From Aquihabitans sp. G128 (GTDB lineage: Bacteria > Actinomycetota > Acidimicrobiia > Acidimicrobiales > Iamiaceae), in assembly GCF_019048865.1 (NCBI RefSeq), contig NZ_CP077604.1, positions 124,001 to 188,000 on the forward strand: a stretch of 64,000 nt of DNA. Direction: 5' to 3'. This document shows positions 34,402 through 42,000 of the stretch, piece after piece; the stretch's first letter is position 1, and every line of letters begins with the position of its first letter. The notes under the pieces are model-generated. The model did not search any database. It saw nothing but the letters and a program-made list of their open reading frames with translations, and was not told where the DNA came from. The position numbers were made by a program, and so were the translations under genes.

Positions 34402-34905
34402 TCAGGCCGAGTGCATGGCGGCGTTGTCGAGGTTGTCGAGGTTGTCGTGGTAGTTCTGCAGCGCCGTGCCGAGCGACTTGTAGCGGTCGGCGAACTTGTC
34501 GGTGATGCCCTTGTACTCGGTGCCGATGCCGTCCCGGAGGTTCTGGGCCTCCTTGTTCGTCTGGGTGGCGAACTCGGTCACCGCGGTGGTGGCTTCGCCG
34601 GCGACGGTGCGCAGCAGCGACTCGTAGTGGTCGACGATGCCGTTGGCCCGGTTCTTGGCGTTGCCGTCCCAGTTCGACGAGTTCACCGTCGACCGGAAGT
34701 TGGTGAACTGGGCCTGGAGGGCCTCGATGTTCTGGGTGAAGCCGGTGCGCAGCGTGGTGCTGATGTCGGTCAGCTGCTGCTGGGTGGCATCGGCGGCGGT
34801 GGTGGCCTTCGAGCCGCCGTCGGTGGTGGCGGTGCTCGCCTGGTCGGCGTGGGACCGGGACTCGAGGACCCCGGCCAGGTTGGCGCTGATCATGCCTTCG
34901 CTCAT
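34402..34905 (-). CDS. WXG100-like secretion substrate, long form (167 residues)
   Basis: An alpha-helical protein with the W-x-G turn in 'TVNSSNWDGNAKNRANGIV' near residue 81, flanked by long amphipathic helices, the hallmark of ESX/WXG100 proteins. At 167 residues it is much longer than the usual ~100, with an extra C-terminal helical segment ('GITDKFADRYKSLGTALQNY'). No signal peptide is present and no clear C-terminal Y-x3-D/E signal is visible. AAGGAG precedes ATG 34905. It is paired with the next gene, of identical length, suggesting a heterodimer. Confidence 0.75.
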   Translation of the reverse strand: MSEGMISANLAGVLESRSHADQASTATTDGGSKATTAADATQQQLTDISTTLRTGFTQNIEALQAQFTNFRSTVNSSNWDGNAKNRANGIVDHYESLLRTVAGEATTAVTEFATQTNKEAQNLRDGIGTEYKGITDKFADRYKSLGTALQNYHDNLDNLDNAAMHSA

Positions 34906-34936
34906 GGTGTGCTCCTTGCGATCTGGTGGGGGGTGG

Positions 34937-35440
34937 TCACGAGTACTTGATGGAGGTGGAGTCGGCCTCCTGGAGGCCGTGGCTGAACGAGGTGACCGCG
35001 GTGCCGAAGGAGGTCACGTCGGTCTCGAAGTTGGTGAGGATCACGCCGAGCTTCTGGCCGATGGCGTCGTTGATCGCCTGGGCCCGGGTGGTGGTGCTGG
35101 TCTTGAACTCGGCGATGGCCTTCTGGGCGTTGGTCTGCACGTGGCCGAGCTGCTGGGTGAAGTCGGCGGCGGCGGCCTTGGCCTCGCTGGGGCTCATGCC
35201 GGTGGCGGCGAGGGCCTGCACGTTGTTGTTGGTGGCCGTGATCTGGTTCTGCATCTCGGTGCCGATGTTGTCGAACTCCTTCGAGAACGCTTCGGCCGCC
35301 TCGGTGATCTCGGTCTGGACCTTCTGGCCCTGCTGGCTGGCGAGCGTCCGGGTCTCCCCGGTCAGCGTCGCCGTGTTCGTGGCCACGTTGGTGACCTCGC
35401 TGAGGCTGGAGGTCGATGCTCCGACGGTCCCTTGGCTCAT
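34937..35440 (-). CDS. Second long WXG100-like/ESX-type helical protein (167 residues)
   Basis: An almost entirely helical protein, rich in Thr, Ala and Gln, without signal peptide or cysteines. It is exactly as long as its downstream neighbour and 31 nt from it. Sequence such as 'LTGETRTLASQQGQKVQTEI' and 'FGTAVTSFSHGLQEADSTSI' fits the ESX helical-hairpin class, but there is no clear W-x-G, so the family call rests on length, composition and pairing. A good purine-rich ribosome-binding site (GGAAGGAAG) precedes ATG 35440. A TYGGGG-N6-SCCCAA element and another palindrome lie in the 118-nt gap upstream. Confidence 0.62.
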   Translation of the reverse strand: MSQGTVGASTSSLSEVTNVATNTATLTGETRTLASQQGQKVQTEITEAAEAFSKEFDNIGTEMQNQITATNNNVQALAATGMSPSEAKAAAADFTQQLGHVQTNAQKAIAEFKTSTTTRAQAINDAIGQKLGVILTNFETDVTSFGTAVTSFSHGLQEADSTSIKYS

Positions 35441-35510
35441 GGGTTCTTCCTTCCTTCAACCCCGGTGCGGGGACGGTGGCGGGTGCCTGGAGCCAACGTA
35501 CGGACGGTGG

Positions 35511-35543
35511 CCCCAAAAGTCTTTGGGGCAGGGACCCCAACGG
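35511..35543. promoter_or_regulatory. Overlapping inverted repeats upstream of the WXG100-like pair (TYGGGG-N6-SCCCAA element, copy 1)
   Basis: TTGGGG-CAGGGA-CCCCAA (35523-35540) is the first copy of the locus element, followed by CGG. It overlaps a second palindrome CCCCAAA-AGTC-TTTGGGG (35511-35528). The site is 82-100 nt upstream of ATG 35440 and 18 nt downstream of the hydrolase stop, so it may act as an operator, a terminator or both. Confidence 0.55.
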
Positions 35544-35558
35544 CAGGTGGGCAGGCGA

Positions 35559-36995
35559 TCAGTCGCCGTAGTCGGAGTACTCCTCGACCTCGTCCATCAC
35601 CAGCTCGCGCCGGATGCGCGCCACCTCGGCGGGGTCCGGGTCGACGCCGCGGTGCTGGCAGTCGCGCAGGTAGTCCTGCATCTCGGGGGCGCCGAAGACC
35701 TCGTCGATCCCGACGCGCCCCGGCACCAGCGCCTGGACGTCCTCGCGCACCTGGGTCTGGGGGCTGGGTCGACCCGTGCTGATGCGATCCAGCTGCTCGT
35801 CGACCAGCGACGTCACCAACGGTGAGCCGCCGGGATCGATGCCCAGGTGGCCGAGGCCGTCGGCGCTGTCGTGGGCCACGATGTCGGTGGTCAGCCCGAG
35901 GGCCTCGCGGCGTGCCAGGAGGGTCTGGATCTCGGGCGCGTCGGCGGCCTCGTCGCCCAATGCCTCGGTCGGCTCTTGTGCCTCGTAGCCCATGAGGGCG
36001 GTGTCCATGGTGTTCAGGGTGAGGGTGAGGTGGCGGATGCGGCCGCTGACCAGGGCGCCGTAGTGGTCGGGGTCGCTCGCGTAGGCATCGTCGGGGATGG
36101 CGGGCTGGACGCCGGTGTAGTCGACGGTGAAGGGCTCCGTGCCCGGCTCGATGGGGTCGTCCATCTGGCTCAGCGCACGGAGCATGACGTGGTTGCCGAG
36201 GCTGTGCGCGGTGATGGCGACGGTGGCGTCGGGGTTGGACGCCGCGATGGCGGTGAACAGCGGGGCGAGGTGGTCGCCGGTGTCCTTGGCGCTCTGGTGG
36301 GCCTGGTCCCAGTCGAGCAGCCCCTCGCCGGCGTCCCAGTCGATGGCCAGGACGGTCGCCCCGTCGATGCCCTGGTTGTCGTACTGGTCGGCCACGTTGT
36401 TCGCGGCGCTGGTGATGCCGGCGGTGTCGGTGGAGAGGCCGTGGGCGACGATGTGCAGCGGCCCGTCCACGCCGGTCAGCCCGTAGAGCTCGAGGATCGC
36501 CTGCAGCTGGGCCGGCGTGAGCGTCTCGAGCAGCTCGAAGTGGTCGTCGACGTTCAACTTGAGCACGCGGGTGTTGCCGTCGCTCCCGTCGCGCACGACG
36601 GTGACGAGCGTGCCGGCGGCGTCCCGGAGGAACTGGTCGTTGGCGGTCAGCGCCGCCGGGTCGAGGACCTGGTTGCGGATCCGCAGCTGGAGGTAGGCGG
36701 CGTCGATGCCGTCGGCCTCGGTCAGTGCGCCGTCGCCGTCGGCGTCGAGGTCCCGGAGGGCCTGGGCCAGCAGGCCGGGCTCACGGTCGAGCGCCGTGAG
36801 CCGGTCGAGCAGGGCCCGCACCAGCGGGGCCTTGTCGCTCGGCACCGACAGGGAGGGCGAGAACGTGGATCCGGCGAAGGCGGACCACGCCGAGGCATAG
36901 GTCGTCACGTCGTCATCCACCGCGTCGATGGCGGTGGTGGCGGTGTGGGTGTAGGCCGCGAGCACCAGGGGCTGGGCGCGGATGAGGTCGGTCAC
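35559..36995 (-). CDS. EF-hand alpha/beta-hydrolase, candidate type VII secretion effector (paralogue 1)
   Basis: A 478-residue two-part protein without signal peptide. The N-terminal helical part (residues 1-130) contains a canonical EF-hand loop, 'DADGDGALTEAD', near 85-95. The C-terminal part is an alpha/beta hydrolase: oxyanion-type 'LHIVAHGLS', nucleophile elbow 'AITAHSLGNHVML' (Ser near 263) and a probable catalytic His in 'GHLGIDPGG' near 381. Start GTG 36995 gives 'VTDLI', identical to its paralogue's start. A 135-residue helical protein is encoded 10 nt upstream. Lipase or esterase activity is likely; export is inferred from the locus. Confidence 0.72.
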   Translation of the reverse strand: MTDLIRAQPLVLAAYTHTATTAIDAVDDDVTTYASAWSAFAGSTFSPSLSVPSDKAPLVRALLDRLTALDREPGLLAQALRDLDADGDGALTEADGIDAAYLQLRIRNQVLDPAALTANDQFLRDAAGTLVTVVRDGSDGNTRVLKLNVDDHFELLETLTPAQLQAILELYGLTGVDGPLHIVAHGLSTDTAGITSAANNVADQYDNQGIDGATVLAIDWDAGEGLLDWDQAHQSAKDTGDHLAPLFTAIAASNPDATVAITAHSLGNHVMLRALSQMDDPIEPGTEPFTVDYTGVQPAIPDDAYASDPDHYGALVSGRIRHLTLTLNTMDTALMGYEAQEPTEALGDEAADAPEIQTLLARREALGLTTDIVAHDSADGLGHLGIDPGGSPLVTSLVDEQLDRISTGRPSPQTQVREDVQALVPGRVGIDEVFGAPEMQDYLRDCQHRGVDPDPAEVARIRRELVMDEVEEYSDYGD

Positions 36996-37005
36996 CGCTT
37001 CGGCC

Positions 37006-37413
37006 TCAACGGGGTCCCTGGGTCGGTGGCACGCCGGGGTGGTCCCGGATCCAGCGGTCGTGGGCGTCGAGCTGGGTCTTCCACTGCTGGTGGGCGGTGT
37101 GGGCCTGGGCGATGGCGTCGCGCACCCACTGGGCGTCCATCTGGAGTGCGGAGCCCCGCTGCCCCCACGAGTTGGTGAGGCCGGTGCTGAGCTCGTCGTT
37201 GCGGGTCCGGAAGTTGGTGATGCTGGAACCCGACGACGTGGCCAGCATGTCGCCGGCGGCGCTGGTCCGGCTGTTGTCGAGGGCCATGAGCTGGTCGAGC
37301 AGCCCCTGGATGGCGGTGAGCGCCGCCTGGGCCTCGGCGAAGGGGAACTGGGGCTCGGCCCCGGGGTGCACCGGCCCCTGGCCGGCGTAGGGGTCGAGAG
37401 GCGGGTGCGACAT
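37006..37413 (-). CDS. Small helical WXG100-like protein preceding hydrolase 1
   Basis: A 135-residue protein with a Pro-rich N-terminus ('MSHPPLDPYAGQGPVHPGAE') and then helices. 'GLTNSWGQRGSALQMDAQWV' has a Trp/Gly turn like WXG proteins but not the exact W-x-G spacing. It ends 10 nt before hydrolase 1, so the two are probably translated together, as chaperone/partner and effector pairs often are in type VII loci. ATG 37413 is followed by helical family-like sequence throughout. Function is inferred only from shape and position. Confidence 0.6.
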   Translation of the reverse strand: MSHPPLDPYAGQGPVHPGAEPQFPFAEAQAALTAIQGLLDQLMALDNSRTSAAGDMLATSSGSSITNFRTRNDELSTGLTNSWGQRGSALQMDAQWVRDAIAQAHTAHQQWKTQLDAHDRWIRDHPGVPPTQGPR

Positions 37414-37449
37414 GGGGTCGACCGTACGGCGGGCCGGCCCGCCGCGTCA

Positions 37450-37467
37450 TCGGGGCGCGCGCCCCAA
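37450..37467. promoter_or_regulatory. TYGGGG-N6-SCCCAA element, copy 2
   Basis: TCGGGG-CGCGCG-CCCCAA, followed by C, lies in the 61-nt gap between hydrolase 2 and the small helical gene, 37 nt upstream of ATG 37413. The arms and the exact 6-nt spacer match the other copies in this locus. The very GC-rich centre also makes a hairpin possible. Confidence 0.55.
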
Positions 37468-37474
37468 CGACGGA

Positions 37475-39016
37475 TCAGTCGAAGACCATCCCGGGATCCT
37501 TCTGCAGCTCCTCCATGGCGATCCTGGCCATGTCGGCCTCGGTGGGCGCAACGTGCTGCTCCTGGCAGCGGTCCAGGTACTCGCGGATCCCCTTGGTCTC
37601 GAAGATGCGGTCGTCGAGGCCGTCGGGGAACTGGTCGTGGATGTAGTTGCGGGCGATGGTCTGGGGGCTGGTGCCGTGCACGGTCGGGTCGGTGATCCGG
37701 TCGATCTGCTCCTGGTAGAAGGACCGGACCAGGCCGGCGTCGTCCTTCCCCGGGTCGATGCCGAGGTGGCCGCTGCCGGAGCTGGAGTTCTGGTCGATGA
37801 TCGTGGTGGAGCCGGCGCCGGTCTGCTCGCGGATGCTGGTGATGTACGTGATCATCTGGCTGTCGGCGGCCTCGTCGCCGAGGGCCTCGCCGTCGAAGGA
37901 CCCGTCGCCCCAAGGGCGGGCCTCGTAGGCCAGGAGGGCCTTGTCGGCGTTGTTGATGCTCATCGACAGGTGCTTGATGCGGGGCCCCACCAGGGCGCCG
38001 TAGTGGTCGGGGTCCAGCAGCGGCGCGGTGCGGGGGATCGCCGGCTCGATCCCGGTGTAGTCCACCGAGAACGGGATCTTCTGGCAGGTCACCGGGTCGT
38101 AGGGGTCCTGCATCTGGGTCAGGGCCCGGAGGGCGACGTGGTTGCCCAGGCTGTGGGCGGTGACGGCCACGTTGGCGGTGGGGTTGGCCTGGGCGAGGGC
38201 GGTGAACACCTTCGAGAGGTCGTCGCCGACCTTCTTGGCCTGGCCCTCGGCGTCCTCGAAGTCGTCGGCCTTGTCGGCGCCCATGCCGGCCAGCCAGCCC
38301 AGGGGCGAGACGACGGCCACCCAACCGGGCGGCTTGTCGCCGCCGTTGCCGGCGTCCCAGTCGACGGCCACCACGGTGGCGTTGTTGACGCCCTGCTGGG
38401 CGTACAGGTCGGCGGTGCTCTTGGCCGCGCCGTCGGAGCTCCCGGTCCAGCCGTGGACCACGAAGTGGACCGGCCCGCCGTTCTCGCCGGTGAGGCCGTA
38501 GGCCTTCAGGATCTCCTGCAGGTCCTCGGGGCTGACGCCCTCGAGCGGGCCGAGCGCCTTGAGGTTGAGGCTGACCACCCGGGGGCGGCCCACGCCGGGG
38601 TCGATGACGGTGACCAGCTCCTGGCCGGTGCGCTGGACCAGCGTGGCCCGGGCGAGGATGGCATCGACGCTGGCGTTGGGGTCCTTGACCCGCTCCTGGA
38701 CGTAGAGGCTCACCAGCTCGGCGCTGGTGCAGTCGTCGGTGGAGAGCACGCCGTCGTGGTTGGCGTCGAGGCGCTCGAGGGCTTCGGCGAAGGCGAGCGG
38801 CTGGCGGTCGAGCGAGTCGAGGCCGAGCAGCAGGTGGCGGACGGCGGCGTCCTTGCTGGCCGGGACGCTGCGGGCCGGGACCATGGTGGCGGAGGCGAAG
38901 GTCGACCAGGCGGTGGCGTAGGCGTCGAGCGCATCGTCGGCGAGGCCTCCCGCGCGCGTGGCGGCATCGGTGTAGGCCCGGAGGGTGGCGGGCACCGCAG
39001 CGATGAGGTCGGTCAC
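37475..39016 (-). CDS. EF-hand alpha/beta-hydrolase, candidate type VII secretion effector (paralogue 2)
   Basis: A 513-residue paralogue of the 35559-36995 protein, with the same layout. EF-hand-like loop 'DANHDGVLSTDD' near residue 87, oxyanion-type 'VHFVVHGWTGSS', nucleophile elbow 'AVTAHSLGNHVALRAL' (Ser near 289) and a probable catalytic His in 'GHLGIDPGK' near 417. An extra insertion of about 30 residues follows the 'VAVDWDAG' strand. Start GTG 39016 ('VTDLIAAVPATL') is chosen to match the paralogue; ATG 39052 upstream is possible. No signal peptide. Directly downstream of the EssC-like ATPase gene. Confidence 0.72.
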   Translation of the reverse strand: MTDLIAAVPATLRAYTDAATRAGGLADDALDAYATAWSTFASATMVPARSVPASKDAAVRHLLLGLDSLDRQPLAFAEALERLDANHDGVLSTDDCTSAELVSLYVQERVKDPNASVDAILARATLVQRTGQELVTVIDPGVGRPRVVSLNLKALGPLEGVSPEDLQEILKAYGLTGENGGPVHFVVHGWTGSSDGAAKSTADLYAQQGVNNATVVAVDWDAGNGGDKPPGWVAVVSPLGWLAGMGADKADDFEDAEGQAKKVGDDLSKVFTALAQANPTANVAVTAHSLGNHVALRALTQMQDPYDPVTCQKIPFSVDYTGIEPAIPRTAPLLDPDHYGALVGPRIKHLSMSINNADKALLAYEARPWGDGSFDGEALGDEAADSQMITYITSIREQTGAGSTTIIDQNSSSGSGHLGIDPGKDDAGLVRSFYQEQIDRITDPTVHGTSPQTIARNYIHDQFPDGLDDRIFETKGIREYLDRCQEQHVAPTEADMARIAMEELQKDPGMVFD

Positions 39017-39051
39017 CTGGCCGACGCTAGGGATGGCGGCGGCCCCGGGCA

Positions 39052-39069
39052 TTGGGGCGCGGTGCCCAA
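39052..39069. promoter_or_regulatory. TYGGGG-N6-SCCCAA element, copy 3
   Basis: TTGGGG-CGCGGT-GCCCAA, followed by CCGG, fills the 66-nt gap between the ATPase stop (39083) and the hydrolase 2 start (39016), 36 nt upstream of that start. Spacer length is again exactly 6. One right-arm position differs from copies 1 and 2. Confidence 0.55.
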
Positions 39070-39082
39070 CCGGCAGTGCGCC

Positions 39083-42000
39083 TCAGGCCCGGGCCAGCTG
39101 GGCGAGCTCGAGCTCGCCGCTGGTGACCACGAAGCCGCGCCCCGGGCGGAGGGCGCTGGCCAGCTGCCGGGGCAGGCGCGTGGTGAAGATGTCGGCGTCG
39201 AGCTGCAGGTCGGGCTGGATGAGCAGGCCCGTGCGGCCGGCGCGGGCCGGCCGGGTCCAGTGGGTGAGCGTCGACCGCAGCTCCTCGCAGCGGGCGGCCA
39301 CCAGCACGTGCAGGTCGGCCCGACCGGAGGTGAAGAGGCTGCTGAGCACGCCCTCGTGATCGGGCACGCGGATGGCGTCGTCGACGAACACGAACCACGG
39401 GCGGGTGTCGCCGGGGGCGGCCCGCAGGACCTCGGCGAGGAACTCGACCGTGCCGTGGGCATCGAGGCCCGGCACGTCCCGCAAGGGCGAGCCCTCGTCG
39501 CAGACGGCGACGGTGATGACGCCGTCGTGGGCCGCCAGCTGGGTGGCGATGGCCACGAGCGCGCTGGTCTTGCCGCTGCGCGCCGGGCCGGCAACCACCG
39601 CGTGGTCGCCCCGGTGCAAGCGGAGGAACGCGGGGGCCAGCTCGGTGTCGCCGATGCCGATGGGCACCTCGACGAGGGGGCCGACCACGAGGTGGGCGCC
39701 GGCCTCGCCGAGCTGGGCGACGGACACGTCGACGGGCAGCGAGCCCATGGGGCGGGGCGGGCGGGTGGCCGGTCCCTGGCGGTCGGCGAGGCGGCTGCCC
39801 ACCGCCTCCAGGTCGCCCGGGTGGCCGACCTGGAGCACCAGCGGGCCGTTGCTGTGCCAGCCCCGGCCAGGCGGGATCTTGGGGGCCTCTCGGAGGCGCA
39901 CGCCGATCTGGGAGTAGTCGACGGGGTCGGGCAGGCGCAGGACGATGCGCTGGTCGATGGTGCCCGAGACCCGCTGGGGGAGGGCGTTCATCCGCTCGCC
40001 GGCTACCGCGAACAGGATCCCGACGCCGGGGCCCTCGCCGAACAGGCGGCGCAGGGCATCCATGACCTCGGTGGTCATGCCGGCCTCGTGCTCGGCCAGG
40101 AAGCCGGCGGCGCCGTCGATGAGGACCACCACGCGCGGCTCGGCGGCCTGTTCGGCCGGGGCCAGGCCGCGCCGGCGGTCGAGCTCGGCGCGGAGGTGGC
40201 GCACCAGGCGGATCTGGCCCTCCCGGTCGACGGCGCCGATCACCGACCCGGTGTTCGGGAGGTGGGCCAGGGGGGCGAGCGAGCCGGCGCCGAAGTCGAT
40301 GCCGTAGAGGTGGAGGTCATCCGCGGTCCACCGCTCGGCCAGGGCGCGCCCCACCGAGAGCAGCGTGGTCGACGTGCCACTGCCGACCATGCCGCTGATG
40401 ACCAGGTGCCCGTCGGCCAGGCGCCAGCCCACCGGGACCTGGCGCTGGTGGTCCGGCTCGTCGGCCAGGGCGAAGGTGAGCACCCCGGGGTCGGCGTCGG
40501 GCTGCTCGGCGGCCGCGGCGAGCACGGCCTCGAACGGGAGCTCGTCGTCGAGCATGGGCAGCCAGGGGCGGACCGGCTCGGGGTGGCCCTGGCGCTGCAC
40601 GGCGGCGATCAGGGCCTCGACGAGCAGGTGGAGGTCGCTCGGCCGATCGTCGCCCTCTCCGGAGGGCGCCATGCGCACGGGGCTGGGGCCGAACGGGAAG
40701 GGCAGGGCGCGCACCGGGCGGGCCGGGCCACCAGGGGCGCCCGCCGTGGAGAGCGCGGTCTGCACGGCCTCCACCTCGCCCGGCCCGCTGCGGACCTGGG
40801 CCCGGCCCGGCGTGGTTCGGCTGATGGAAGCGGCGTCCGGGCGGTCGATGATGTCGGTGGAGTCCTGCTGGTCCTGGACCCGCAGGGCGATGCGCAGGTT
40901 GGTGTTGGCCTTGATGTTGGCGTTGACCGCGCCCTGGGGCCGCTGGGTGGCGAGCACCAGGTGGACGCCGAGGCTGCGGCCCCGCTGGGCCACGCCCACC
41001 AGCGCGCCCAGGAAGTCCGGGAGCTCGGTGGCGAGGGTGGCGAACTCGTCGACCACCACCACCAGGCGGGGGAGCGGGCCGAGCGGGGAGCGGGCGGCGA
41101 GGTAGGCGGGGAGGTCCTGGGTGCCGGCCTCGCGGAGCACCCGCTCGCGGCGGCGGAGCTCGGCCTCGAGCGACCGCAGGGCCCGCTCGCCGAGCGACTC
41201 GTCGAGGTCGGTCACCATGCCAACGGTGTGGGGCAGCCGGGCGCACTCGTCGAACGCCGAGCCGCCCTTGTAGTCGACGAGGACGAAGACCAGGTGGTCC
41301 GGGTCGTTGCCGGCCGCCAGGCCCGCCACCAGGGAGCGCAGCAGCTCGGACTTCCCCGAGCCGGTGGTCCCGCCGATGAGGGTGTGCGGGCCGTCGGTGG
41401 CCAGGTCGATGACCACCGCGCCGCGTTCGCCCATGCCGATGGGCGTGGCCGGGGGCGGGTCGACGGGGTTGGCAGACCAGCGCTCGAGGATGGCCGCAGG
41501 GTCGGGGTCGTCGAGGCCGAGCAGCGGGAGCAGGCGGACCATCGCCGGCAGGCCGGCCCCGGCCACCGACAGCTCCGGGTCCTCCCAGCGGGCCAGGGCC
41601 CGGGCCACCTCGCGGGCGACGGGCACCGAGATGCCGGCGGGGACGACCCCGGTCAGGCGCACGCCCTCGAAGGGGCGCCGCACCTCGATGATGCCGCCCG
41701 GCTCGGGGGCGACGATGACGGTGTTGCACACCGCCGGGAGCTGGTCCTCGGTGGGAGCCAGGACGATGCCCGCGCAGCGGCCCGAGGTGCCGGCGAGCAG
41801 GGTGCGGGCCGGGGCCTTGCGCCCTTCGAGCAGGGTGATGTCGTCGAGCACCAGCAGCCGGCTGGGGCCGGCGGCCTCGTCTCGCGGCCGGTAGGCCCGG
41901 GGATCGTCGTCGGTGGCGGCGAGCATGGCGCCGAGCAGGGAGTCGGCGGTGTCGCGGTCGCCGGCCAGCAGGCGGAACGCGCCGGCGGGGTCTCGCACGT

